DNA of 64,000 nucleotides from Climacteris rufus (taxonomy: Eukaryota > Chordata > Aves > Passeriformes > Climacteridae). A program made the position numbers and the translations under genes. The stretch's first letter is position 1. The number at the start of each line of letters is the position of its first letter. Positions 14,020 through 27,375 of this stretch are shown here, one piece after another. The notes beneath the pieces are model-generated. The model was not told the origin of the DNA and did no database searches. It was given only the letters and a program-made list of their open reading frames with translations. Where the stretch lies: positions 755,809 to 819,808 of the forward strand of contig VZRZ01007410.1 of assembly GCA_013398175.1 (NCBI GenBank). Direction: 5' to 3'.

Positions 14020-16445
14020 CACTTGGACTATGGTACGAAGTGACAGTACATCACATTTCCAACAAACTTCATAAATAGAAAGGAACGAAAATCTAAAAGC
14101 ATAAATCTTAGATTGCCCATTTAATGAAATACCATGTTTTTCCATAGGCGGCCTGAATCTTGGCTAATCCTTACTGCTTTACAAGTGCCCATACATGGTA
14201 AAAAGTCATATTAACAGCTACAGTCTAAAACGCTTGCAGTAAATCAGAAGAAAGTGGTATTGGTTAGAGATTATGAGAAGGGAGCAGAGGTAAATAATTC
14301 TGGGGCAGGCTTCCCCTGATATTACTTGTGTCTACTTAACACCTGTGTAGTGCTAAGTTGGAAGAGCTTTAAATAGGAGAAAGAATCTAATTTCTGGTTT
14401 AAAACAGATAAATTATTATGAATTTGTTGTGTAAACAAAGAAACATTTCATCACAAGGCAATTCAATAGATAATATGTAGGTAGAGCTAGTAAACTGCTG
14501 GTGTAACCTTAGTTTTGTTTTTAAACTTGTCTTCATCCAGCAGGCAAGAAACATCATAAAACTGTGAATGTCTTACAGCTTCTTTAAGAAGAGGTCATTA
14601 AAAACAAAGTTGTCTAGACTTGAATAGAAAAACATTAAATCTTATAGAGCAATGACAAAGAAACATCTGTATGTATTTATGAGTTTATCCATGTTCAGTT
14701 TCTAATAGTTTCTCAGATTTTTTGGTCCATATGGTTGTCTGTTTCTGCATTAGGGCTAAAATGTCAGGGTATAAGAGGCTTAAATGCCATTGACATGATT
14801 GCAGTAAGTGTTAGGTTTCTAAATGCCTTTGAAGGTCTGGTCTTTACATTCACTTTCCATGTTCAGGAATGGTAGCTTTACAGTTCTCACTGAATTATGC
14901 TGAGGATAACTACAGTAAAGATTATTAAGTGATCAAACTCCTTGGTAATTGAGATTATGTGAGTACCTTACGTGAATAAACACTCATGTTTGCAAATCAT
15001 TTGACAATTTTCAGCTTACAGCAGTTTCCCTATAATTAGAGTTGAGAAGGAAAGAGGAAAGCAGAAACTGTGAGGACTTCAGAATCAAAGAGAAGTGACC
15101 TTGACAGGTAGAAGGCTTTTATCTCTCCAGAAGGAAGCAGCCTAAGCTGACAACAGTCACAATGCACTAGAAGTGCATTTAGTATTTAAGTTGCTGAGGT
15201 GGAATGTATGAGTGCAAACAAGTGCAATTTTTAGAAATGTTTGAGATTTAATTAATTGCATTCTTTGTTGCAAAAGCATAGGTTTCTCTGGATATAGTCA
15301 GTAAATATTTGGTCACTTCATGTCATATTTAAGCTCCAGTTATCTAACCTATAGTCATTAAAACATGCTAACAGAAATGTTGCCAATAAGGAAAGAGTAG
15401 CAAAATTGAAAGTAGCAATACTAGAACTAAGAAACATTAAACAAACAATTTAGGAGTGACATGCTGGCTCTACTGACACAAAACTCTTACCAGTTTCAAC
15501 AAGACTGAAGCTGATTGTTTCTGTTCACTGCTTTCTGTAAGAGCGTCAGAGAAGTTTAGTTTTGGCTCAAGAAAATACTTAAGATACGTAGAATCTTTCC
15601 ATTAATGGAAGAATAGATTATCTACCCCTCTCTGATGTGAAGGGAAGTGTCAGAGACTGTACTCACACCTCAGTTTGTCACATTTAATTTCTTACAGGAA
15701 ATAGTTTTCTTAAGCATTAACTGCTCAGGGGAATGCCTGATGAAAAGGATTTTCTGAAACAGAAGTAACTCTCTTGTCCAGATTATTATCTCTTTGTCTT
15801 TTTAAACAGAGACATCTGTTTACAGGCATAAAAGCTCAAATTATACAGAAATGGTTTCTTATAATTCTGCTTCTCCCAAACTACTTCTCCAGTGTTTTTG
15901 GTCTTGGCTATCAGTCCTGGCAACTTCATGGAATTAATTCAGAATCAAAACCAAAACTCCAGTGAGCAAAGAAGGCCAATTTTGCTATCTTCATTGGCTT
16001 GCACAGAGCAATGTTCCACTGAATCCTGGACTGAGGACAATCACTTGAATCATATGTTTTGTATTTTTAGGATTAGCTCCTTCAGTTGTCTAAAACATAA
16101 AAACAGAGCTGTCCTAGAAGCTTCTAATCCCTAATTTGCTGCATATGATGATCACATAGTTATTTAGCATTAACAATACAGTTAAGAGTTGCATCATGGC
16201 TCCAGTTCCCTTACGTGAAAAACAACAGAAAAGAGTCTGTCTGAAACAGATTTCAAAAACAAAGCACCATATTCAAGTCTCCATTACACAAGGGGAAGAT
16301 TTCAGTAATTCCATTATAGACTCCACTTGCAAAAAATACAAATCCTGTGTATATCCCAAGGAGATTCTACGTATAATTGCAAAGAATTCAACAATACCAG
16401 AAACACCAATTGTTTTAAGTCAGATTGCAATCTTTCCTCTCTTTT

Positions 16446-16469
16446 GGTGGTGGTGGTGGTGTTGTTGTT
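16446..16469. repeat. (GGT)5(GTT)3 compound trinucleotide tract
   Basis: Five GGT units pass directly into three GTT units and then a T-rich run to about 16482. The short poly-Gly or poly-Val open frames here are artefacts of the repeat. Confidence 0.93.
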
Positions 16470-17164
16470 TTCTTTTTTTTTCCCATTCCTAAAAAGAAAC
16501 TTTTTTACAGGAATTTGATCACTTACATCTTACTGGTTTCAATGCCCAGAGAAAACCCCTCACCAGAGGAGTATGCTTTAACAATACAAGCAAAGGGGTT
16601 AGTCATATGTATAGTATTTGATGGTCACAGTGTATGTGTACAGAGCTGTATGAACCAAGAGAAAAAAAATTAAATTGTGTGATTCGAATTTCCTCAATAT
16701 TTCTAATTAAGTAACTCATTAAGGATTTTCAAAGAACTAGTGACATGTGGCATTATTAAATACTTCAGAAGCTATTCAGTCACAAGTAACATTATTCTTT
16801 TATATGTTTTCATATTCTGAGAAACATAAAATTACTAGCAAAAATATATTAAAAGGCCGTTCTCAAAGAAGAAAGGCACCTCTCAGATTAGTGATTTGAA
16901 AAGCAAATATGCATGTTTCCTATTCAAGAAACTTCAAGAGTTTCAGAAACATCACTCACTGTTCACAAAACCTCAGTTAAATAATGAGTCACCGTGGCTG
17001 GAAATATATACTGAAGTAGTGAAGTTTACTGCCTTACCTGAAGTCACAGGCAGAGTGTAGATGCTTCGGCTGTGCACTTGTACCATGAATAAATATCATC
17101 CTGCTAGAACCAGAATGTCCTACTGGTCAAACTGCTGGAACATCCCTGCCAGCATGTCATGGTA

Positions 17165-17194
17165 TTTAGTTACCCTGAATTTAGTTACCCTGAA
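17165..17194. repeat. 15-bp tandem duplication
   Basis: Two perfect adjacent copies of TTTAGTTACCCTGAA. Confidence 0.9.
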
Positions 17195-17773
17195 TTAATC
17201 AATTAAGCATGCCTTATTCCCATTTTAATACTCATTATCTGGTCCTAGTAACTCTGAAGTCACACAGAAATGATCAGTCCCTCTTTCTGTTGCAGCTTCT
17301 TCGTCCTGCTAGTCCTGTTGGGCTATCCTCATGGCTATCTCCAGCCTCTGCATTCTAGCCTAGCCCTGATTGAGAAGATCTCCTAGATCCTTAACAGGGT
17401 CCCCAGTAGCATCAAAAGATCTAAGAAGGGAGGGCAGCCCATCTTCATTAGCTCTCCTCTCTTTTGCTACAGCTTCTTAAGCTGTGTACTTAATGGGGGT
17501 AACATCAAAAAGCTTTCAGAGAATCTATAGCATTTTAGTATAGCCAGTTACCATGATGATCAAAGAAACAACAGACCTTTTCATCAAAACGAGACATGAC
17601 CTCCTAATCTTCAGTTCTTTTAATAGCACATTCATAATGAAATCAGTCTTAATGGGCATCTCTTTATTTTCTAGTTGATTTCTCCTGTTGGAGTGTATTT
17701 GCACAAATGGAGTTCATTTGCCCACATTAGCACTCTGCACCTGTTTCACATTGGTAAATGGCCATGAAAGTCT

Positions 17774-17833
17774 ATGAGAAGTAAGAAAGCCCTTGACAAT
17801 AAAATGAGAAATAAGAAAGCCACTGACAATTAA
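17774..17833. repeat. 30-bp tandem duplication, slightly diverged
   Basis: Two adjacent 30-bp units, each with ATGAGAA, TAAGAAAGCC and TGACAAT in the same order, differ at only a few positions. The divergence suggests an older event than the perfect duplications elsewhere in the window. Confidence 0.85.
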
Positions 17834-19348
17834 ATGCAAAGTCAAAGTTTAGCTATTTCTATCATGCCCAGGTTCCAGTAGCTTATGTCCCACCTCGTTT
17901 GTTTTCGCCTAACTTCAGAGTTGGAAATTAGCACGTTTCTGTCAAGAAGTCGAGAAAAATGTACTGAGCCCTGAGCCTCTAGCAGAGACGACAATGCAGG
18001 CAGCAACTGGTGAATGGAAAACTGCTTAAGCAAGACAACTGCTTTGCTCTACCACAGATGAAATGGGGCACACTGGGAGTGGGGGTAGCGAGGAGAGTCC
18101 CTGTAGCAGGGAACTGTGAAAGCTGGGCAGAAAAGATTAAGGCCACTAAAAGGGAAAAAAAAAAAAATAGAGACAGCCACCATCCCAACTGGGATTGTGG
18201 CTCTCCTAGAAATGTGAAGTTACAGACAGTTGTAAATAAAAATAGAAAAGAAGAATCTCTTTTATATGTAGGAAAAGTGCATAAACTCTTACATGCCTAA
18301 ATCAGAATCATGAGAACTCTGTTTACCTGTTTGCCCTCAGTTGTACCAGTTGCTAAAAGGATTCTGTTGTCACAGTATCTGGGTTTCTTCTGAAGGAAAT
18401 AAATCAGGATTTTAGCAATTAGTATCATTTTTCACAACAGTATACACTGCCCAAAGCACATCTCAAACACTCCTGTCAATTTTCTTCTACTTGTCTCTGT
18501 TATTGAACTAATTGCTACTGTCAAAAATAGTCAGTCTTTGATGAGAAGATGTGCTGATGCCTATTGAAAAAGACACCTTACCTCCTCCTTTCTTGTATTC
18601 CTGGATTTGCATGTGGCAGTATAGCCTCTGCCTTCATTATCATACTGCAATACTTGTGGGAGAACTGCAAAGGCACTAAAGCATCTGCAAACCTAGATTT
18701 TTTTCTTCTGTTTGGAGAGTATTGCTAACATTTTGGCTTTGAGTAATTGCTGATCAGCACAGAAAGGATCTGTTGCCTGTGATTCTGTCTTATTTATGGG
18801 AGTTTGTGGATAATTTTCCTCAGATGGCATGAAGTTAGGTATCTAATAAATGTAGGCTGAGTGTTCATGGAATAAAGCAAAACAGGATGTTTCCCCTAGA
18901 GCAAGAAAAACCATTTTAAGGGAGAAGCTGACCAGGTTTTACTTCAATTTTTCCAAACATTTTTAATAGTTCCTTTACCAAATATTTTTATTGATGGCAT
19001 CCCATACCTTTCTCAGACTGGAGTCTTGTTTAAAATAGCTCTATTTTTTCTTTACAATGAAAACCCTAAAATGCCACTGATCACTTTTAAGAGCCTGTCT
19101 AGGGGACTTCCAAATTCCAGTGTCTAAACAGAAATAAAAAAAAAACAGGTATCCAGACTATGTAGCTTTTTCAGTGAGAGACAGAGAACTTTAAATTAAG
19201 CACTTGAAGTCTCCTAAGAGTCTTTCTATTTTCTGGATAGGGAGGCTAGGCTTCTTTTCAGACATCAAACTTTGATGCATAGTGTAAACTAAATTTCTTT
19301 TTGATGACACACCTGTTTTGAAGAGCCTGCTGGTTCCCTACTGTAATA

Positions 19349-19379
<31 letters not shown>
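19349..19379. repeat. (TAAA)7 microsatellite
   Basis: Seven full TAAA units plus a partial one, ending before GAAGGG. Confidence 0.95.
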
Positions 19380-22300
19380 GAAGGGCTAGGGGAAACCACA
19401 ACCTTATAATTTGATAACAGCTAATTGCATGTCTGAGAACAACAGTAATTTGCACAAGATGACAATGCTGTAGACTTTTATCAAGTACGGTGACAAGAAA
19501 TAAGATGTTCCTACAGCATTTTCATGGCTTCAGGGTTACTTTGGGTACTGATGGAAACTCTGGCTGTGGTTCCATGCACATCTGCTGCTCTCTGCCACTA
19601 AGGTATTCATCACGAATAAAAGGTGTGCATAGCAGAGATGCATAGCAGTAGGAGCACTACTGATTTGCTCTTCCACTGAATCTAGATTGCTCAACTGTTT
19701 TAGTCTTCTCTCTATCAAGGAACAACTTACTATAGTTTATAGTATTGGTCTGTATTATCCACTAGTCACATACCTGTCCCTGGTTTAGATTAGAATGCAG
19801 CATTTGCAAGACACATCCTGGGGCAGGGGGGCATTGAAATATTGTGGAAACCTGCCCCACATCACCTGCAAAAGGCAGAAGAAGCTGGAAGCCTTTTGCA
19901 AGACCAGCTCCTGCTCCATATTGTTGCCATGCAGAGGTAGCTCACAGAGAGGACAGGATCAGCTAGAGCTGTGTCTGTCCTTCCTCCCCCATATCACTCC
20001 TTGCAGAGGTGACCAGCCTGTGATACCTCCATAAGGTTGCTGCTCCTACCTTCACACCCAGGGAATATCAGATCCTTTTCCAGGTGCTCCTGCTGCAGTG
20101 TCCATACATCTTCTAGCACACAGCAATGTACAGCTGGTATGTGTGGCAAAGGTGCGTGTTGTGCTTAAAGCACAGATAGGATCACTTGGAGTTCCATCAG
20201 AAAGGAAAAGTAATAACCTTGTGATTAGAATACTTCTGTAAGCCTCAGGAATCTAAGTCCCACCCTGCCACAGATAGTCTTGAATGACCACAGAAATGTC
20301 ATTTAATGCAGCCATACAATGGAAACAAGATTTCCTTTTCTGTACCATTCCTCTGTCCTGTGTGTTGAAACTGTTTTTGCACAGTGGATAAAAGTTACGC
20401 TTCCAGTGTGGCTAACTACACAGACTGAGAGTGGGCAACTCTGGATCAAGGTAGCACTGAGACTCTTTTCAAATGTCAGGTGAAAAAAAATTAAAATCTC
20501 TAAGAGCAGATGAACAACATCATCAGTTCACTCACTAGCTATTGAATAAAATCATATGGTCATCTTTTGCCATGGCCATTCATGAACCAAAGAAGGAGTT
20601 GCAGTTCTCACTATCCCTCTTTTGTCGGTGTGTGCTTTTGTGAAGCCTGATGCTCTCACTAGGTCCACTAGGATTAAATCAGTTGTATTGTACAAAACCA
20701 CCATGTTAATAGTTCTCAGTGCAGGATGGAGGTAGTAGTTATCTTAGTATTTCTGCTGCATTCAGTTATTTTTATAGTTCTGCACCTTTTTTCCTGCTGA
20801 GAGAACTGAATAAAAAAATGACTTTGAAAGACATTATAATCAACGGCTGCTGGCTGCAATTACATTGTGTACTTGATGTCTTCATAAAGTACCTCTAGTT
20901 TAAACCCACAAATCTTTCCGTTCGAATTCTCTCTTGCCTCTGTTCTGTTTTGTTATTGCAGTGGTGTATTTACAGGAATGATCACTAGAGTATATGGGTT
21001 TATATAACAAAGATATAAAAAAAGTGATCAGAAGATTAAACTTTCATCAGCTCTCTTTACACTGGAAAAGTGGCATTTTGTTCGATTTATGACTGATATT
21101 TACAAAGGAAAGTCTCACAGATAATAAAGAAAAAAGCATTTGGATTTCAGTGCTGTAAAAGCTTATTCACACTTGAGAAAATTATTAGATAGAGACTTTC
21201 AGATTTCAATGGTCATAAGAGAGACATAATTGTAAAGTAAAGCTCAAACTCAACAACTGCTTTTTAAGTCCAAGTCAATTATGGACAAGTCTGCAGTGTT
21301 ACAGCTTCTGAGCACATGAAACTTAGTTATTATTGAAAATATCCACCAAAGAATTTCTTTGCTATATATGAAAATGTACTAATATAATTTATTAAAATAT
21401 ATGAATATGACACTGAAAAGAAGTGAATGTGATAAATTTGGAAGCTTCTATTTTTTTGAAGTTAGCTGGAATACTTTCTATTCTTTGTGCAACTAATGGT
21501 ATTTTAACCTTTCTCCCTCCATGGTGAGAAAGTAATTTTTTGCAGCTTTTCCTTAAAGACTTAATCATTTCCTTGCAGTCTTGCCTGCAGGCAAGCAGAA
21601 TCACATACTTCACATTAGAGAGGATGGCCCCAAGGACAGCCTAGGGTCTGGCTGCTCTGAGTCATTCAGATTCTCTTAGGGACTTGGACATTACTCTTTT
21701 AGCTTGGCTTTGCAATAAGGTAAAATCCAAGTAACAGATCACCAAATCCTTACCTAGTATGGCTGATTTCATAGGCAGACTGTTGCACCTGACACAGCAA
21801 ATGCAGGAGTCACTATTCAGTCATTTTTATCCTCCCCCATCAGTGTTTTCCTCACCTTTGGTTCCTCGGGCTTTGGCAATGAGATGTTGATGTCTTCCCC
21901 TCTCTCAGGTTTGACAGGTTTAACACTTGCACATGATGTTTGAGCCAGGGGAGGGTCCTTCTAGCAAGACTGCCTGAGTACGGAGAGTTTGTCTCACTGT
22001 GTGGTCTGGCTGGGGGACTAGGAACTGACTCTCCTGCACAGGGAAACTGTGAAGCTGAAGCCTGTGGTCCAGTTACTGTGGCTGCCAGTTGGCTCTGTAG
22101 AATTGTTTGAGCTTTAAGCAGGCTCAGATTGCCTGACAAACTTAATTGGTGCTGACTGGGTAAGCATCTAGAAAATTGTGTCAGAATACTTTTAGTGTGT
22201 CTACAAAATTAAATATAAATTAAAGCTTCCAGGGTAGAACTCTCCTTTTCTTCCAAAGGCACTGGTGGTAAACACTTCATATGATGATGAAGCCAGAGAC

Positions 22301-24330
22301 TAGTCTGTATCGTTTCACCAACAGCTATAAATTAGATCTGATTTGGGGGCAGTAAAGGCACATACACTTGTGCATTCATAGTGTAATCTGATGGAATGAG
22401 ACAGTAGGTTCTATTCTTTGTGCATCTTTCTCCAAAAACCTGTGCAAACTCCATAAGGATTGATGCAGTTTATTGTGTCACAGAAATAAATGAATAAACA
22501 CGCCCCAAGCCCTGAAACATTTCCCATGCTCAGTTTCCTATGTACTAGGCCAAAGCATATATTAACTTTCACTTCATTCAGTTGCTGTGTGAGAATAGCA
22601 GTACCTTATGTGTTCTTGAAAACACAGTTATGTTTATTCCGGTGCACTAATGGACCTCAATGCAAAAGTCTGAAGCTTTGTATCCAATGCTCAAACAATG
22701 AAACTGTACCTTGATGACTAGGGAATAAAGGACCTGTTGAACTGGCACTTCTGTTTGAATAAAGGTTATGTCAGAAACTTTAGCGACACCGATGGTTTTT
22801 AGCCTACTTAGAAGCTATTTCAAATCTAAGTATCAGCAGCCCATAACATCCACGATGTATAAATTCAAACAGAAGCATTATTGAATGCAAGGGTTCAGAA
22901 AAGAAATTATCCTGAAGTCCAGAGTCTAGTGTGCTTTATAAAGCATATTCCTTTGAGAGTCTGCTGATGAAGTGAGTACTATGGGGCTGAACAGAAAGGA
23001 ATGAGGAAAAACTGTTTTCCCTCTCCTTGCTGATGCCTCTCATGGGAAGGCTCTTTGCTAGTCTGGTTTATTTAACAACCAGCTGGGAAGAGCATTACAA
23101 CCCACAATGCTGAGTAGGAGCAGAGGTGGAACCTCTTTGGGGTTCCTCACGTCAAGAATCTATACCTGATGCCTGTCACTGTGCCAGAAAGACATCTCCA
23201 GGGCAGAGCTCCCTGATTCATAGGAGTGCCTCCAATGGGTACGTTTCCTCTTTGATTTACTTTGAAATACTTAAGTATTTATCTGGAGCAATGTAAATTT
23301 GCACTGAGTTCTCACATTAAGACATTAGATTAATGAAGTATTGGAGGAGAGAGTGAATAGAAGGGGTGACTATGACTACCATCACCTGAGGGGAAATAAT
23401 TTTGAAGTTGATATTTATAGTGATTAAGCAATTGTCTGATGTTTTAATCCTTCAAAGAGGCATGAACACGAACTTTAAATCTGTGACTTGTCACACTGAA
23501 GAAAGTTCTGTGGCTGCAAGTGACATTGCTTTTATGTTAATAATGATCATAACTAAAGTTAGACTGGAAATTTTTTTAAGCTTGGATATGCAGATTCCTT
23601 CTTTTCTTGTAAAAAGTCTAGATTTGCTATATATTTGAGATGACAGAGCTAAGCCAGTTGTCTGAGGCTGTTGTACACTGAAATTGTTTTTCACTCTTGA
23701 CAGTTGATTAACACAGCAAGTTCCCCAGCCAGCTGACCAGCTGAGGGTTGAGTGAAATCCATGTTTAAATTGCCTCTTTCTACCTGTGTTTGTGCAATGT
23801 GAAGAAAACAAATTTTAGTCCCCATCCCAAGGTCCCATCAGTTACATTTGCACATCTACATGGAAAGAAAATAAAATAACCCTGGTAAATGAATGTTTTC
23901 AAAATAAAGAAAGGAGATTGCACAAGAAAAAACCATTCCATTGCAGACACCTCTGGAGCATGAGCTGTGGAGGCTGGAGCACAGAATAACATTTATGAGC
24001 CACAAGAGCTCACTCTACTAAAGGCTCAGTTCAGAGTATAGAACTCTGTCCTTTTTATTCGCTCAACTGAATTTATCACTATGACCCATAAAACAGAAAT
24101 CAGCACCTATAGGGCAAAGGCACCCTGGATTCAGTTGGTACTTACCCCAATTTCACTCTTAAGTCAGGGTCGGTAAAGGTGTGTCTCCTCTCTTGCCACT
24201 CACAGGGAAGCTGCTGGGACTTAGCTGCTCTGCTCCATCCTGAAGACTATGCAGTCAAGAAGGACATTAAGGGATCATGCCCTTATTTCAGTATTTTGGA
24301 CACATCTCTGCAGGGAAGAGTAAAAGGCTG

Positions 24331-24419
24331 TATTTCACAGCTATGATATCATTCTTGTAAGCTATAATTCAGCATGAGCCACTATAAAACCTTTCCCATG
24401 ACATCAGAGCTGTGAAATA
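24331..24419. repeat. Inverted repeat with 22-bp arms and 45-nt loop
   Basis: The left arm (24331-24352) begins TATTTCACAGCT and the right arm (24398-24419) ends AGCTGTGAAATA. The outer 12 bp pair perfectly, and the inner 10 bp (ATGATATCAT against ATGACATCAG) pair at 8 positions. The loop is 24353-24397. A transcript could fold into a hairpin of microRNA-precursor size, or this could be the remnant of a short inverted-repeat element. No function is shown. Confidence 0.75.
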
Positions 24420-26109
24420 TAGCTAACTTCAAGAGCAGAAAATTCCCCCCACAGGAATAATTGTTTCCTGGCAATTGGCGTTTGAAGGACTGATCCTTTA
24501 AAAGGCTGGCACAAAGCCTGTCTAGGTAATGCTGCTCTAGGCAGCATTTCTTAGGAAATGTTATGTGCAGGAGCAGAGGTATGGAGCCCCACCATGGGAT
24601 CTGGCAGTAGGGGTAGTGGGATGAGCACTGGAGGAGCTGTCAAGTGGTGATTTTCCCTCACTCCCTTATGCCTCAAAAGTCCCCGCAGACTTCACTAACA
24701 GCAGAGTAGTAGGTTTATTTATATGCTGCGCTCCCTACCTCAGACCCTGCCTCCCCAATAAGGCAAGATGTGTGCACAGCCAGAGGTGCTGTCTAATCCC
24801 TCTTTCCACATCTGCCTTCCAAAGAAAGGTCATCCTGATGATACGTGAGCGCTGGTACATGGCCACTCACTGGCTCTGCCCCTGCTCGGGGCAGTGCTTA
24901 ACTCACTGGGCAGGCCCCAACTTCCTGCCAAAGCAACCTGGCAAGAAAAGGGAAGTAAAAAATACTGTGTGAAACACAATTTCCTCTTCCATATCACATG
25001 AAGGAAGATGTCCACTTGAACACAGTGTACTCAGAGCCAGGGTTAGAGTAGATGTTGACAGAGTTGTAAAGGACAAGACCCTACGTGAGTCAAAAGGGTA
25101 CAGAAAGAGGATAAGAGAGACTATAGGCACCTCAGCTCTCCCGAGCCTGGTGCCTGAGTCTGGTGCCCATGTCCTGGTCTAGCAACCTGCACGCTAGTTT
25201 GCCACTGCTGCTTCAGTTGTGCTGAAAACAATTGTTGAACACATTGTAAAGCTTAGTCATGCCAGCTTTTCCTGTTCCTCCTCTGGGAAAGCCTCGTAGT
25301 GGGTAGCAGCTCTGTTCTTCCTGCTCTGTCTGTGTGTGTGTGTTTACCTGTATGTGTGCATTCACCCAAGGGTCTGTGTTTCTCTCATAGCACTCAAAGC
25401 TGTGTATGGACACAGCTACCATGACCTGCAGGACAGAGTTGTCTTTACCTATAGAAAGCTCACTGGCTAATGAGAGTTAACTACAACCCTTCCCTCTTCT
25501 CCAGAGGAAAGTACACTGCTTCAGAATTAATTGTACTACTTCAATTTTTCCTCTTAATGCTAAAAGTCTGATTCCTTCTCACCTAGATGTTTCCTCTTAA
25601 GATTATTTTACCTTTTGAAGCAGTAAATATAATACTGTTTGAACAGTCCTGTTCCATTACCTACTATTCATATAAAAGTTAAGTGGTATTTCTTTATAGA
25701 AAATGACTTACTAACAGGAACTGTAAGAGACTTGAAGTTATTTTATACAATTTATTACCAAGAACAATGACAGGCAGAAGAGTCGCTAACCTGAAGCACT
25801 GTAGGTGCTGTAACTCCTTCAGTGTAGCTCAGAGGCCAAATTCTGACTAATGTACACCTTTAAAAAGACAAATACATAGGAGGAAAAAATGGCCTTTGAT
25901 ATAGAATATGATCCAAGCAGTGTTGCATGAAATGCAATGAAACAAACAAACAAAATTTTCTTTTCAATTTGGTATAGTCAGATTGTCATTCCACAATCTT
26001 TATTTACGAATACCGAGAGACATTGTATGGAATTTTGAGCTGGTTCAGAATGTTTTATTGGGTTTTGATCAGAATACTGGAAAAAAAACCCAAAACCTTT
26101 TTTCAAAGA

Positions 26110-26137
26110 GCATTAGTGAGAAAGCATTAGTGAGAAA
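26110..26137. repeat. 14-bp tandem duplication
   Basis: Two perfect adjacent copies of GCATTAGTGAGAAA. Confidence 0.9.
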
Positions 26138-27247
26138 GCAAATAAAAATTAATCAAATTACCCTTCTCTGAGGGTATAGATCTGTTTGATCTAAAAATTT
26201 AATGAAGTGTTTATGACAAAAATATATGTTGTGGAATGTTTCTGTCAACTAATTCTGATTTCTTCACATTATAAAATGTTCGAAAGGTGTTCATTACACA
26301 TTTTGCATGACTGGTTACCTCAGACACATAGTATAATTTTTTCCTCCTCTTTAGAAACAGAACTATTCACACTACACTGGGGTACTGTATCTATTGCTTT
26401 TTGCACATTGAAAATGATTCAGTCTTCAGAGATAGAGATCATTCTTGTAATTATTCTGTAGGTGCACTGATATCGAATATTAATAATAGTAGAAACCACT
26501 AGCTAGCAAAACCTTACAGGTAGCAATGAACTAGGTGAGGGTTTGGTTTTTTTTTTTGTATTTTTAAAAGTTATTAGTAAAATCATTTACATATTTAACT
26601 ATGTATTTAAAGATCCAAAACTCAGTACAAAACTCTGGCAGTAGGTATCAAGAAAACCAAAGTGTCCACTTCACTTCCTATGCAATAACAGACAGGTCTA
26701 GAAGATGTGAGATATTGAGAAATACACACATTTATTTCACTAACCTGTTTAGCTAGGCCATTCTAAATGAAGTCAAAGGCAAAACTCCTTAAATGTGAAG
26801 GAAAAATCCTGGAGTTAAGTTCAGTCTCTTCAGCCCATAACTATAGCAACAGAATGCCTCCTGGGAAGACAGTGTGCTGTTTGGCTAGCACATCTTTAAT
26901 GTAATAAAGTAACCTCATCAAGATCCCAAATCAGAAGGTAATCAGTTATATCCCGAAGTTCAGGCAGTAAAAAGAGAAATGTCTGTTTTGGCTTTGTTGA
27001 CAAAGGGAAGCAAATGGGATTAAAGGGGACTCCCCCACACCCTAAATCCAAACATCATTACTTTTTCCTCTTACTCCATATAGATTCTCTCAGATTCTTT
27101 GGAGGACCATTTGCAACATTTTGAATCAGAAACAGCGCAGCTTTTCAACAATCATTTTTACTTGTCTACTTTTCGGACTTACCTGCTGCACTAATGACAA
27201 TTAAGTACCTTTGGAAATGCTAAAAAGGTTGTTATTTTTCTTTTCAG

Positions 27248-27375
27248 AGATCCTTTGAGGCTGCAAAGACTATTTAAAGAAGGAAGACGACATGAGATTG
27301 GATTCAGTGCAGTAAAGCAGATTTGTTTGAGGACAAGACAAAAAATCATTATTTAGACCTTCTTGTGTTGCCGTG
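27248..27375 (+). promoter_or_regulatory. CDH6: CDH6 5' untranslated segment of the start-codon exon, with a short upstream ORF
   Basis: A pyrimidine-rich tract ending TTTTCTTTTCAG at 27247 is a good splice acceptor, so this exon probably begins at 27248 and is joined to an upstream non-coding exon. The leader is 128 nt. An in-frame TGA at 27328-27330 precedes the main ATG, with no in-frame ATG between them. A separate ATG at 27292 opens a 7-codon ORF ending at the TAA at 27313-27315, 60 nt before the main start. Its context (G at -3) is at least as good as that of the main ATG. The acceptor is inferred from sequence only; transcription could instead start nearby, although no TATA box or CpG-rich stretch supports that. 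Confidence 0.7.

Larger units (their letters stand above)
1..27247 (+). other. Non-coding DNA upstream of the CDH6 start exon (probable intron 1)
   Basis: No recognisable coding exon was seen on either strand. The longest open frames (147 residues at 1296-1739 minus, 144 residues at 2333-2767 plus) have no family motif, splice support or compositional signal. The region is AT-rich, with no CpG island. The segment 12100-12870 is somewhat richer in G and C but shows no promoter features. Simple repeats include CAAA, CA, GGT/GTT, AT and TAAA tracts. An inverted repeat lies at 24331-24419. The splice acceptor at 27247 implies an upstream exon, so all or most of this stretch is probably intron 1. 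Part of it could be 5' flank if the first exon is hidden inside the window. Confidence 0.7.

Noticed and set aside
27373..27375. GTG as an in-frame start one codon before the CDH6 ATG
   Set aside because: Vertebrate initiation normally uses ATG. The ATG at 27376 gives the MRTY start I recall for cadherin-6.
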